The notes beneath the pieces are model-generated. The model was not told the DNA's origin. It was given only the letters and a program-made list of their open reading frames with translations, and did no database searches. A program made the position numbers and the translations under genes. A DNA stretch of 64,000 nucleotides from Blastomussa wellsi (lineage: Eukaryota; Cnidaria; Anthozoa; Scleractinia; Plerogyridae): NCBI GenBank assembly GCA_947652115.1, contig OX393563.1, positions 858,016-922,015 on the forward strand. Reading direction: 5' to 3'. Positions 42,026-54,215 of the stretch are shown here, piece after piece (within the stretch, counting starts at the first letter, position 1; each line of letters begins with the position of its first letter).

Positions 42026-43131
42026 ATTGGTTTTAAATATTCATTCCCAGTCCCTAATCGTTTAGAACATGGCCAATTGTCCATTCTCAACACTTCTCGT
42101 GAATCTTGGAAAACGATTCATTAAAGATATAACGCCTCACAGGGACTCATTTCCTTGATACGGTCACGGGAATAAAAGTGCAAACGCATGAGTAACTAAT
42201 TTAGATAAAGTAAGTCACCGGTAACTGACATTTTGAAAGCGTTTTCACAATCTTGCTTTATTGGTTAAAATTCGTAATGGTACTGAACTAAATGTTACTG
42301 ATTTCGTCGTAAAAAACGATGTTTCGTCAAAAAAAATCGCCTGATCGCAGGTTAAACTAAATGTGGTCACAAACTGCGTACGGGTACGTTGTTGTTTGCA
42401 TGGTCCAATTTGCCCAGGGTAACATGTCATTACCGTTTGTTTTCTTTTGTCACAGCATTGGCCAGCAGCACCATATGCATAACAACTTGATAGACTGGAA
42501 TGAAGATAGTTGTGCAGAATAATGCAAGTGAATTGATCCGCAGTCTTGTCAGCACCGCAAACAATAGAAGTTACCTCGTATTACGAGCAAGATCATTTGC
42601 AGTGTTACGTACCTAACACGTTAAGCGGCTTCATGGAGTAGTGACGAACACGCAAACGCTTATAGGTTGGCCATTTTCCTTAAGGTTTACAACTGACGCG
42701 AGGTTTTCTGGTTCAGCATGGAACAAACATTATGTGCTTCCCTCATTATGAAGTCAATTTATTTTTTAGTTTTTTTGCAAGCCTTGCAAGCTCCGTTACG
42801 GAGCTTCAAACTGAACTAAAGAATAGGACTGCAATAACGTGCAATGCATTTCTAACCTGTATAAAAAATAAGAATAACTTTACCAAACAATTTAGACTTT
42901 AAATAAAACTCAGGATCTGATTGAAACATGCTTAACTCCGGAACACTAAAGAAACATGTATTAATGAAAATGAGTCCAAATTCTCTCTAGGACTGCTTAA
43001 AGCTTGTCATCCATGTAAGTCCCAAATTCGGCTCTATGTTTAATTGTAAGACATGGTATATACACTTTAACTGCAAATTGAAGCCAAATGTCCGCTGTTC
43101 TTATATACATAACAATAAAAAAATTCAAAAT
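42026..43131. other. Intergenic stretch downstream of mitoguardin
   Basis: No supported gene in these 1.1 kb. It should contain the mitoguardin 3' UTR on its right side; minus-strand polyadenylation candidates are present as TTTATT near 42766 and 42900. No clear element. Confidence 0.4.
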
Positions 43132-46100
43132 TCACGGCGTATCTCCTTTGGACTGTCGAAGTTCTTGCAGATCCTGGCTTGTGAAATTCAGAGATTCATC
43201 AAGGGAAGGCGCCACTTGCGCCATCTTTGTTCCACCAACATGGTTTTTGAGCAACAGTTCGCTTCTCTCTTTAGCTAGCCTGACGATTGAGTCACACAGG
43301 CTGCCAATTGATGAGTAATCTGACATGTTGAAGTCAAATACGTCTCGGATATATCCCAGGATGTGATTCTGAAGAAAAATAGACTTACTAAGGACTGAAA
43401 ACACACACTTAACAGACTGAAATAACTTTTCAAAAAATGCCAAAAATGGTAAGTCTCAAAACTCAAACAATGGACTACTTCAATCACCATTACCAACACG
43501 ACAAGAAAGGAAGGGAGGAAGGAAGGAAGGGAAAAAGGACAGACACGTTTTCCTGCCTCTACATGCTACATACACCACTAGCAGAGAATCAAAAGGTTTT
43601 ATGTACTGCACCTTGAAATATTCACAGACTTCTTTTAGGTTTTCATCTGATCCTAAGAAGCCCCAGGCAAGAACTGGCGACACATACTGTGCCACTACAT
43701 AGAAATGTGCCATAAAGCCGTACGGGTCCTGTGTGGTTAAAACACGTAAAACTTACTACACCAAGTAATACACGCATGGTGGCGAGTCTCTCAAAAAGAA
43801 CAACAAACAAACAAACAAACATTGCATTAATTTAATCATTTAATAGACGTGATGAACATTAATTTTTACCGTAAGAGCAGAAATTATCGTGCGCTCATTG
43901 GCTAATGCTGGTGTTTTACCAGAGGACATACAATGACCCGTTTGGATCCTTTCCTTACCGGTTCCAGAACGGTCCCGTGTAAACAGAAAGGCTATCCGGT
44001 CCGATTTTCGGACTGGGTCCATTTGGATCCGTTTGGAACCTGTACCGTGTAAACATAGCCTTGCAGTTGAGCGCTGTTAGTTCTCAAAAATAAGCGACAA
44101 ATTGCATCCAAACGGGACTCCTTTAAACGCAAAATCATTTTTTAAGAGGAATACTAGTACAGGTTGAATCCACCTGTATAGGAGAAAACGCCAAAGTTTG
44201 ACGTGAAACGTGTTGGTTTCCATTTTCACTTAGCATTTTATGCCTCTGATGAAGGCTGGTTTTGTCAAAAACAGAAAGTATGCAATGATAACGCCTGGAA
44301 ACACAACCAAGCCTCGTTTACAGCAATTATTCGCAACCCTCTCCACCTTCAAGCCCTTTCTACAAGTGACGACTGGCGGTGAAATCAACCAGTGTGACAA
44401 ATGTTAAATGGAACATTTATACAAACAAAAACTGGTCACTGGCACTAGATGCCTCGTTCTTTTCTGGGAAACTAAACTGACAATACGAGTTGATACAAAC
44501 GGTAATCAGCAAACAACCTTCAAAATTAACCTTCATGGAAAGCAGCCAGTGTGCAATAATAGCCATTTTTTATAATCCTTTTGTTTATGAAGTGTGTTGC
44601 GTAGCTCTAATTAATTTGTATATCGATGTATTTAAGTGTGTGTGATATTATTCAAAATATATATATATATATAAACCTGAAAAAGGGCTATTAGGGAATG
44701 CAATGCGGAATTCAAACACGCATTTACACTGTAACTGTTCTCAGAGAAAAGCGCAAATTCAGCTGTTGCAGATTTATTCATGTACAAACCTGCAGATATG
44801 AAGCCTTGGCTTTAAGAACGCCCCAGATAGCTGTGGTAAGGGCCTGGTGACGACAAGATAAAATTACACTTGACACAGTGCATGTAACTGAAAGTTAACA
44901 ATGTCTCTTTACAGCAATGGCACTGTTGCAATTTATATTCCACTAGTGTGATTTATGAGAGGCGAGGCAGCAGTGTGCTTCTAGAAATAGTTAATTAGCA
45001 TTAATAATGTCACATGACAGAAGAATTATGACTAAATTAATGCACCTTGGGTAGGTGGGTAGACACCAGGTGTGTGGGTGGGTAGGTGTCAGGTAGGTTG
45101 TTGGGTCACTGGGTGGGTGTCTGGGTGCATGGGTTGGCTGGTTGATTGGCAACAACAAACAAGAGAGAAAAGTAATAACAACACTAAACATTTGACTACA
45201 ATGCACGGAGCATGGATAGGTGTGTCTGTCCAAAACAGAAACTTGCATGTAATTTCTAATGATAAGTAAACCAAACATTTGATTCTCAAATATACATATC
45301 TCATCAACAACACGCTTTAGAAACTTCACTATTAAAACAACTTGCAATATGCTGCACATAACAAAAGTTAGTGTACAACAGTGCAAACAATTCAATATAG
45401 CTGCTACTTACAGTCTCTTTGATTCGTGCTGACAGCCACCTGTTTTGAACAGCAGTGGCTACTGAGTAGGGTGGGGTGGCGAGGTCATCAAAGGCATCTA
45501 ACAGTACAAAGTCCAACAGAACATCATAGAAAGACAGGTCGATCACCTAAAGCAGGCAAAAACATCTCCTGTGAAGTGCAAAACTGCATGGAATAACTCA
45601 GACATTACTTTTATTAACAAAAGTTGTTTTGCCTCTTCATATTCATGCTATTTTAAAAGAACTGAAAGAAAAGAGTTGATAATATACTGGACAGTGCAGT
45701 GTGCGCAAACTCATTTTGGGGTCAAAGATGTGAGCAATGCATGCAAGTGGCAAAGAGCAAGTCTGCATGCTCCACACCAACTTACCTGAGACTGCTCCCA
45801 GACTATTCCTAGCTGTACTGCTTTTATGACAGGTACTACTCGCAATCATTTGCAGTTGGAATACCTTCCATGACACAACACACTTACAATTATAAATACA
45901 AAGAGGACTCAACACAGAGAATAGGTCAACCTGTACTTTTACATGCGCCTCTCCCTCCCAACATTTGTAACAAGTAAAAACCTATAATAACAGATTCCTA
46001 AGCTAAATGGAAAAAAAGGCTAAGTTGGTCATAACCCCTCTGTCAGTAAGCTCATCTTTGATTTGTGTCCAATTTTTTGCTGATGATGTGTAGTCTACCA

Positions 46101-49100
46101 GCTCATCAAATGCTGCTTGGAAGTCGGACGGGTCCTGTACAAAGCAAAGGACTTACTGTGGTCACACATAATATTGATCTTGCAAATTACTTTGTACATA
46201 ATGATTTCATTTTACTTCCACAAATGAAAGAGAGATCTTTCATTTGAAGAAATTCTGTTCATACCAGAAAAAGGATAAGGCACATAGGGTCTGGCTGTAC
46301 TTTTCTGTGCTGTAATTAATTCAGAACATGACTGGGATCCTTATTGGAAAAGGGAATCTTGTGACAATATAACTGCAGCAGATTGGAAAAAGTTTCTGTT
46401 CATTTAATAAGAAAAAAATAGCTTGTGCAGTGCTATTTGTATCACTGGTCAATAGCGCTTTAAAAGTTACGATGTTAAAAGAGAGATATTTAAAAAAAGT
46501 TGAAAGAGATCATATTGAATAGAAAGATGAATAATAGCAATAATATTATAATAAAAATAAAAGACTAATAAATAAATAAAAAGAATAATTACAATACAAT
46601 GTTTGTTTGTGTGTTTGCTTATTCGAAAGCCACAATATTGTAACTACTGGAAAACAATATCATCATTGTGTTATTCTTTTTGAAAACAGTAACAGACATT
46701 TTTGACATGATTTCACTGTTACCTTGCCAGCACTTTCAATGACTGCAGACACAGCTTGCCTTCCACTGTCAATAAACCACTGACGAGTCTTACAAGATGA
46801 AAACACCATCTAACAAAAGAGAAGAGAAACCCAATAGGCTGATTTTATACTGGACTCATTGCAACTCTATACAAATATACATATGCATAAAAACATGTAT
46901 CTGCAAGTGGGTTTCAGATGTTAACTTCATACTGCGATGCATTAAATTTATTGTTACAAGTATATGCATAGGTCAAAAGACTACATATCATGATCATTCT
47001 GGTTATGGTACTTGAAAGCATACTAGAACACATTTTGGAGGCATTCTAAATAGCAGATATTGATACCACAATCATTAAATCACTGGGTCATGTACCTTCA
47101 TACATAAAAGTACAAAACAAACAATAATTAAATCATGATCTCGAACCTCGGATGCCTGGCGAACACAGTGTACTTTGGCAAGAAATTCCATATCACTTTC
47201 ACATCCCACCTCAGTTGTCCTTGACAAAGTAAAATAAGTTTCAATCATACAGAAATACATGTATCCGAGGTGGACAATATGTAATGTACGTTGATAAAAA
47301 ACGTGCACATATTAAATAGCTCGTAGGTACAAGCACAAAGATAAGAGATAGAAAGTTCCCTCACCTCATCTTTCGGCAAAGAATTCCATGACGTACATAA
47401 TGCTGCAATCCAGAAACATAAAACTCCAGGTTGCTGCAAAAAAGGAAAACGTTTTACCATAAAATGCAAGTTTGCTGAATTATATTGTTCCTTTAAAAAT
47501 GTGTTTTCGATTCATGTTAAGGACTTTCCAACCACCATTCTTGAGATGTTCAAGGTTGATTTTCATGAAAAACCAGCAAAGTGAGTATTGATGTACCTGT
47601 GGCTACCAGCTGTGTGGAGAAGAGCTTCCCTGAAAAGCTTCAGTCGCTGGGATTCATTAACAAGTCTTTCTTCTGTGATATCATCGTACTGCAGAACAGA
47701 AGCAAACAATATTGGTACATAGAAATATAGGCACAGGCACAGGCAAAGGCAAAGCCACAGCCAGTTACAGCCACAGCCATAGCAATGGCCACCACTGCAG
47801 ACACAGAAGCAGCCACAGCCACAGGCACAGGCACAGGCACCGGCAGAAGGCATGGACATAAGGCACAGGCAGAAGGCACAGGAAGAAGGCACAGGTACAA
47901 ACATAAGGCACAGGGAGAAGGCAGAGGCACTGACAGAAGACACAGTCACAGACAAAAGGCACAGGCAGAAGGCACAGGCACAGGACACAAGCACACAGGC
48001 ACAGGAAAGGACACAAGGCATAGGCACAGGCAGAAGGCACAGACACAGACAGAAGGCACAGGCACAGGTAAAAGGCACATGCACAGCCCCAGACAGAAGG
48101 CACAGGCAAAAGGCACAGACAGAAAGAACAGGCACAGACAAAAGGCACAGGAACAAGCACAGAAGGAAGGCACAAACAGTGGGCACAGGAACAAGCACAG
48201 GCCCAAACAGACGACAAGCACAGATAGAAGGCACAGGCAAAAGCTACAGACAGAACACACAGGCACAGACAGAAGGCACAGGGGCAGACTTAAGGCAGAG
48301 GGCACAGGCACAAGGCACAGACACAGACAGAAGGCACCGGCAGAAGGTACAGACAGAAGGCAAAAGGCATAGGCACAGGCAGAAGGCACAGGCACAGGCA
48401 GATGGCACAGGCACAGACAGAAGGCAGAGACAGGTACAGGCAAAAGGCACAGGGAGAAGGCAGAGGCACAAGCAGAAGGCACAGACAGAGTGGACAAGGC
48501 ACAGACAGAAGGTACAGACAGGAGGCACAAACAGAAGACACAGGCAGAAGGTACAGGCACAGACAGAAGGCAGAAGGCACATGCACAGGCACAGACAGAA
48601 GACAAGGGCAGAAGGCACAGGGAGAAGGCAGAGGCACAAGCAGAAGGCACAGACAGAGTGGACAAGGCACAGACAGAAGGTACAGACAGGAGGCACAAAC
48701 AGAAGACACAGGCAGAAGGTACAGGCACAGACAGAAGGCAGAAGGCACATGCACAGGCACAGACAGAAGACAAGGGCAGAAGGCACAGGGAGAAGGCACA
48801 GGCAGAAGGCACATGCCCAGGCCCACCAGACAGAAGGCACAGGGAGAAGGCAGAGGCACAGATAGAAGGCACAGGCACAGACAGAAGGAACAGGCACAGA
48901 CAAAAGGCACAGGCAGAAGACACAGAAAGAGGGCACAGGCAGAAGGCACAGACACAGGCAAAAGCTACTGACAGGAAGAACGCACAGGCACAGATAGAGG
49001 GCACAGACAGAAGGCACTGGCACAGGCAAAAGGCACAGCCTGGGCAGACAGGCGCAAAGGCAGAAGGCACAGACAGAAGGTGCAGGCAGAGACAGAAGAC

Positions 49101-52100
49101 AGGTAGAGACAGAAGGCACAGGCACAGACAGAGGGCACAGACAGAAGACACAGACACAGACAAAAGGCACAGGGCGAAGGCAGAGGCACAAGCACAGATA
49201 GAAGGCACAGGCAAAAGGCACTGGCAGAAGGCACAGACACAGACAGAAGGCACAGTCACAGGCACAGGCACAGAAACAAGACACAGGCACAGGCACAGAC
49301 AGAAGGCACAGGCAGAAGGCACAGGCACATTAACAGCACAGCCACAGTCACAGATACAGCCACAGTGACAGCTAGATTAACAGGAGGATTCAAGTTAAGT
49401 TTGTGAGGCAAGGTGCCATAGAAGTTATTCCATTGGGTCAAATCCCCACTGTTCCCAACAAATCATTAGGGGGTTTCTATTAATTTGTCGGGTCAGGAAG
49501 CTGACCTAGTCGGGCTTTTGACCTGAGAGGCCCCTCTTATCTGGAATACTGTTAACACTCACATCAACAGCCTAGGTCACAGTCACAGCCACAGTCACAG
49601 CCACAGCCCACGGCAAGAAAATGGAGATTTACGTAAAATTAAAGTTGGTTATCCAACTTTACGCTATGAATTAAATCTTGATAAAGTGACTTAAAAGTTT
49701 TAGTCTCTTTACTGATGCTTTAATTATGAGAGTAAAGCTGGCATAAAGGTCAGCTTTAAGTTGGCTTTACACTGCAGTAAGGTTTATCTTTTCGTGCTGT
49801 GGCCACAGCCACAGCCACAGTAACATTAACAGCCACATCAACAGCTCAGGGCACAGCCACAGCCACAGTGACAGCTACAGCACATTAACAGCCTCATCCA
49901 CAGCCACAGTCCATCACACACATAGCCACAGCCACATTAACAGCCCAGGGCACAGCCACAGCCACAGTGACAGCTACAGCACATTAACAGCCTCATCCAC
50001 AGCCACAGTCCATCACACACATAGCCACAGCCACATTAACAGCCCAGGGCACAGCCACAGCCACAGTGACAGCTACAGCACATTAACAGCCTCATCCACA
50101 GCCACAGTCCATCACACACATAGCCACAGCCACATTATCAGCCACATCAACAGCCCAGGGCACAGCCACAGCCACAGTGACAGCTACAGCACATTAACAG
50201 CCTCATCCACAGCCACAGTCCATCACACACATAGCCACAGCCACATTAACAGCCCAGGGCACAGCCACAGCCACAGTGACAGCTACAGCACATTAACAGC
50301 CTCATCCACAGCCACAGTCCATCACACACATAGCCACAGCCACATTAACAGCCCAGGGCACAGCCACAGCCACAGTGACAGCTACAGCACATCAACAGCC
50401 TCATCCACAGCCACAGTCCATCACAGACATAGCCACAGCCACATTAAAAGACATGGCCAGTCACAGCAACAGTACAGTACCTCCAGCTGTGCATTATCAG
50501 ATGCAGACACAAATGAATCTGTATCAGAAGAGTTTTCCTCTTTATCCAGATCTCTGCTGATTTCTAGTCGTAGCTGTTCTTGCAGATTCTCATCATCAAT
50601 CCAGGTCAACATGTTACTTGGTGTACGTGGCAGGGGTGTCTCCATAAGATCATACTGTTCAATCACCTTGCGCAGTTTTCTAGAGCCACTAATGAGGGCA
50701 TTCAGTTTTTCATCTGCTTCAAACCCAAAAAATGAGTCCTCCCCTGGAGACACAAATTGTCTACGTCGGGCCATAACATATTCTGCAGCTTCGTACCAAT
50801 GTTCTAACGCCATTTCAAAGCTTTCCACACCTAAATGCACATTTTGAACACAAAAAATTCAGTCATTTAGTCACAAACAAAGATAAAATGATCTAGTTTA
50901 AAGGTGGAGAAACAGGAAGTTAATTTTCACACATAAATAACATGATTGTGCTTCAAATTTCTTGGTACTCTTAAAAAAAAAACCAATAAAAACAATCAGA
51001 GTACCTCTCTTGATAAGTTCTTCAATGATTTCTTCTTCATCTGTAATTATATCTCCTAAGTCAACAGCACTGTCCTCAGATATTCTTCCATCTAAAATTA
51101 ATGTCACAAAAACAATGCTACTGTTATGTTAGTGTACACAATAAATGGCTGAGCTGCAAGTCTGCAAGATCTAGTAAAACTTAATCTCTTTATTGATCTG
51201 CCTGCTTTGGTGTGACCTGTGATCTCTGCAATACTTATGTGATCAAGATTCTACCAACTGAGCTAGTCAATTGGCCACATATAAATTACTGGGAACCAGG
51301 CCATTTTGGGGGTCTATCCTTCTAATGAATGAATGGATCAGGAAATAAATGAAATTTATGCAGTTTGTCACATCTGTTTTAATTCTTTTTTCACTAAATT
51401 AAATTATCTTGATTTAAATTTCCACTGAGCTGACAGACAGAATGACTATATGTATGCAGTCATCTACTTTGTTGTTTCCAATGTAAAATTCTCAGATAAC
51501 ATTTTCAGAAAACAAAATTTAAAAAAACTAAAGGGTTATGATTGAAATGAATTTATTTAGCTTCTAACTGAAACAATATCAAAATGATAAAAAGTTTACC
51601 ATTAACAACTATGGTGTCATCCATGCTGATATTTTGAGATCTAAGACTTGCTGCATGACGTCGTAAAACAAGCTCATGATCTAAATTTGCACCTTTGATG
51701 ACAGGCCTGGATGATTCACCAACATTAACTCTTGAACTTCCTAAAGTACATAATTCAAACAAGAATGAAAAAAGTTAACATTTCCATCTTACTATTTCCA
51801 TTTCTGGCTGAATGTCTTTTCATGGTTCTTGAAAATACAATTGTTTTATTCTACATGTACATGTATGCACGAGGTTCACTTCCACAGACTTCCAAATCTG
51901 TAAATAATTTGAACCTTGTTGGAGCAAGCTACATGTAAAGCGTCTAGCGGCTTGGATAACTATTTTCACATTGCACTTTTGATATTGTCACCTGATTATC
52001 AAGACAGCTTGTTATGCAGAGACCAAAAACATCCTGCAGCTCCCTTTTTAATGGGTACAGCTTGAGGTTCGAATATCATTATAATATGAGATAAGCATGG

Positions 52101-54028
52101 TACTGTACAATCTAGGTGTCTTGTTCACATCTCCACACAGTCAGCTAGCATTCAATCATTCAAGTTCACCTTTCAGCATTCCTCCCAGGGATGCAATTCA
52201 CATGTACATGTATTGACATCTTGGATATCAATAAACAGAGTTTTGGTCCAAATGTGATCCTACTTGTTCATGTCTGAGTGTCATGTGTTGGGGAATTTTG
52301 ATTGTATCAAATAATAAATCCAGATCAAAATAGAGTGACAATGACACCACCAGTTCCGTCTTAAATTAATCAGCCATTTTCTAAACGAGCAATATTTAAA
52401 ATCGATTGAAACAAAAAAATTAGCCTGACACATGAAAGATCATCCAAAATGATGTACAAATACCAAATATGTAGAACACATTTGAAGATTTGAAATTTAC
52501 TAGAGATTTGTATGGTTTGGACCATACTAGGCTCTCTAAAATTTCAACTTTTCAAACATTTACTACATATGTGTGTTTAAGCCAATAACGAAAAAAGCTA
52601 ATAACAAGGTCTAACTTATTTCCACGCCACTTTGATATTTTTTTGTTTTTGAATTGAAGAAAACAACCTGAAACTACACGGTGTAATCATGCCCATGATG
52701 TTTCAGTGCTTAAAATGCAAATGACCATGAAATCAAAACAAAAAAGTAGATGGGAATAGATTTGTGGCCTAGCACGTGTCTGTCAGTGATATAAATGTAG
52801 ATATGTAATATAAAATGTCCTTCATCTTATATGTTGCATACTATAAGTTGGATGTTTTTTTTAATGCAAAAAAGCTTTCTGGACTTACGATGCCACCAGC
52901 AATGCCACTGTAAACAATAAAAAAAATATTTCAGGGGCACAAATGGTACCCTGGAAACATTCATGTATTCTTGGGTTGCACTGTCACGCAATAGAAAATT
53001 AAATCAAAAACCATTTGGTGGATGAAGTCAACTTTGGTACACCAATATGGCAGCTGGGAAATGGCGTAAACATCTGGAACTTATTTTGGTTATCTAAGCA
53101 ACTGATTATCTGTACTGAACATAAAAACATTTACATAAACACTTTTCCTAGTGCTTTTATTTCTCAAATGGCTAAAAATCCTGAGATAATTATATATTTG
53201 TTGACAAACACGATCATATGTCACGCACCGCCATAACTCAAAATTCAAATTTCATGACGTCACATGCAAGCCAAGAATATTGAGCTAAAATCACATCTTG
53301 AAGCCAAATAGTAATATACCCACTCCACTTTCCATTAAGGGCGTTCAGGTTAATATACGCTAAAAAAACGATTTCTACAAAACAAAGAATTACGTATTTT
53401 GGCATTGGTAAAAATGTACATATTTGTACAGTAAAAGTAGAAGTCAATATCCTCACTAAACAACAAGATGCTCTACTAAATACGACATGCTTCTGATGAA
53501 AATGTCATTGGCTAATTAAACGTGTAATAAGCACAGTACGGCAAGTATATTTTGCAGGTTGTAGGTTCAAAATGTAATTAACATTGAGAAAACGACCTCT
53601 TGTTCCATTAGTGCCAGCGGTTTCCCAATGTTAATTACATTTTGAACCTGCAACCTGCAAAATATACCTACCGAGCACAATAACAGACATAAACTATAAA
53701 ATAATTGATTCAATAATTCATGCCTCTTGATTTGGCTGCCCTGACAAATCAACTCAAGCTCAGTGGCTAGTTCCGACAGGTCCTTGTGCCCGACAAGCTG
53801 TACGCAAGACTTTCTTGGATTAAAATAGTAATTTCTTGTTTCATTGTTACCTGAAGTAACAGTTCTCTTTCTCCTCAAAGGGCGGTCGTTGTAAGATGAA
53901 CTCGTCCCAGTGGATGGTTCCCGGCGTTTTCTTTTCAAATAGCGCGCTGTGAGAAAAAGCAATGTTCCAGCGCCGATAGACAACGCAAGCAACGCGGTGA
54001 CTTGAAACACTCGCGATGAACGAAACAT
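43132..54028 (-). CDS. MIGA2: Mitoguardin (MIGA/FAM73 family), complete 13-exon gene
   Basis: Minus-strand exons in order: 54028-53851, 51740-51600, 51091-51005, 50830-50481, 47688-47597, 47433-47365, 47219-47147, 46809-46723, 46134-46036, 45546-45412, 44843-44790, 43728-43612, 43368-43132. All junctions are GT/AG and phases agree, giving 572 residues against 593 in human MIGA2. An N-terminal transmembrane segment (about 8-28) anchors the protein in the outer mitochondrial membrane. A central acidic stretch (DTDSFVSASDNA) resembles the VAP-binding FFAT motif of MIGA2. The C-terminal lipid-binding domain is well matched (FLAKVHCVRQ, LSFYDVLLDFVLLDAFDDL, AVQNRWLS, VSPVLAWGFLG). Mitoguardins promote mitochondrial fusion and transfer phospholipids at ER and lipid-droplet contacts. 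The gene is divergent from INTS5. Vertebrates have two paralogues; the symbol marks the family rather than strict orthology. Confidence 0.9.
43500..43540. repeat. Polypurine (GGAA)n-like run in a mitoguardin intron
   Basis: A purine-only stretch of about 38 bp made of GGAA and GGGA units between the last two coding exons. It is pyrimidine-rich on the transcribed strand. No function evident. Confidence 0.6.
45040..45145. repeat. Degenerate GGGT/GGTT tract in mitoguardin intron
   Basis: About 100 bp rich in GGGTGGGTAGG-type units on the plus strand. The G tracts could form a quadruplex in DNA, but the transcribed RNA would be the C-rich strand. Confidence 0.6.
47729..49376. repeat. 1.6-kb GGCACA/GACAGAA hexamer-based satellite in mitoguardin intron 4
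   Basis: Almost uninterrupted variants of GGCACA, GGCAGA, AGAAGG and GACAGA units. A larger repeat of 168 bp (28 hexamers) is visible: GAGTGGACAAGG is at 48488 and 48656. All units are multiples of three and lack stops, so long open frames of up to 460 codons appear on both strands in several frames; they encode only Cys/Leu/Pro or Gln/Arg/Thr-type low-complexity sequence and are not genes. The array lies between the exons ending at 50481 and starting at 47688, about 40 bp from the latter. Confidence 0.9.
49799..50440. repeat. 99-bp higher-order repeat built of CACAGC hexamers
   Basis: The marker CCATCACACA occurs at 49911, 50010, 50109, 50220, 50319 and (as CCATCACAGA) 50418. Spacings are 99, 99, 111, 99 and 99 bp; the 111-bp interval has one extra 12-bp block. 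Each unit is made of ACAGCC/ACATTA subunits. It ends only about 40 bp from the splice donor of the 350-bp mitoguardin exon. 192 bp of single-copy sequence separate it from smaller CACAGC blocks at 49573-49606. Confidence 0.92.
51741..53544. other. Mitoguardin intron 1, left part, no gene seen
   Basis: AT-rich intronic sequence without supported coding regions. Several short plus-strand frames lack domains. It contains a few ACATGTACATGT-type palindromes near 51855 and 52200. Confidence 0.4.
53545..53667. mobile_element. 123-bp hairpin element in mitoguardin intron 1
   Basis: Two 42-bp arms (53545-53586 and 53626-53667) are inverted copies with one mismatch, beginning GTATATTTTGCAGGTTG, around a 39-bp loop. 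It is probably a tiny MITE; in RNA it would form a long, nearly perfect hairpin similar to a pre-miRNA or siRNA source. It lies 184 bp from the first mitoguardin exon. Confidence 0.8.
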
Positions 54029-54215
54029 AGTACAGCTGGAGAATCAGTCACATGTTATCTGAATCCCATATTGTTTGTGAAAATGGTAATAACATTTTGG
54101 AGGGAATCTTGTCATGAAGCGTGAAAGGTTCAGCGCGCTGATGAAATATGAGCCCGCTATTACTACGCGGTAACATTCAGAGAAAGAAAAGACTGGGCCG
54201 AGCAAGAGGTGCAAT
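54029..54215. promoter_or_regulatory. Bidirectional promoter region between mitoguardin and INTS5
   Basis: The two start codons are 187 bp apart and point away from each other, so both 5' UTRs and promoters must overlap here unless further upstream exons exist. The segment has GCGCGCTGAAC-type and CCGCGTAGTAATAGCGGGC-like GC patches and no TATA box that I can see, as is common for shared housekeeping promoters. Confidence 0.65.

Noticed and set aside
47563..49441. Very long open frames (up to 460 codons) on both strands in the hexamer satellite
   Set aside because: The repeat unit is a multiple of three and contains no stop on either strand, so open frames appear automatically. Their translations are Cys/Leu/Pro or Gln/Arg/Thr low complexity, and the region is an intron of mitoguardin.
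49799..50440. CRISPR-like array, because of regular 99-bp spacing
   Set aside because: There are no unique spacers: the whole 99-bp unit is repeated and is itself built of hexamers. The context is a spliced animal gene and there are no cas genes.
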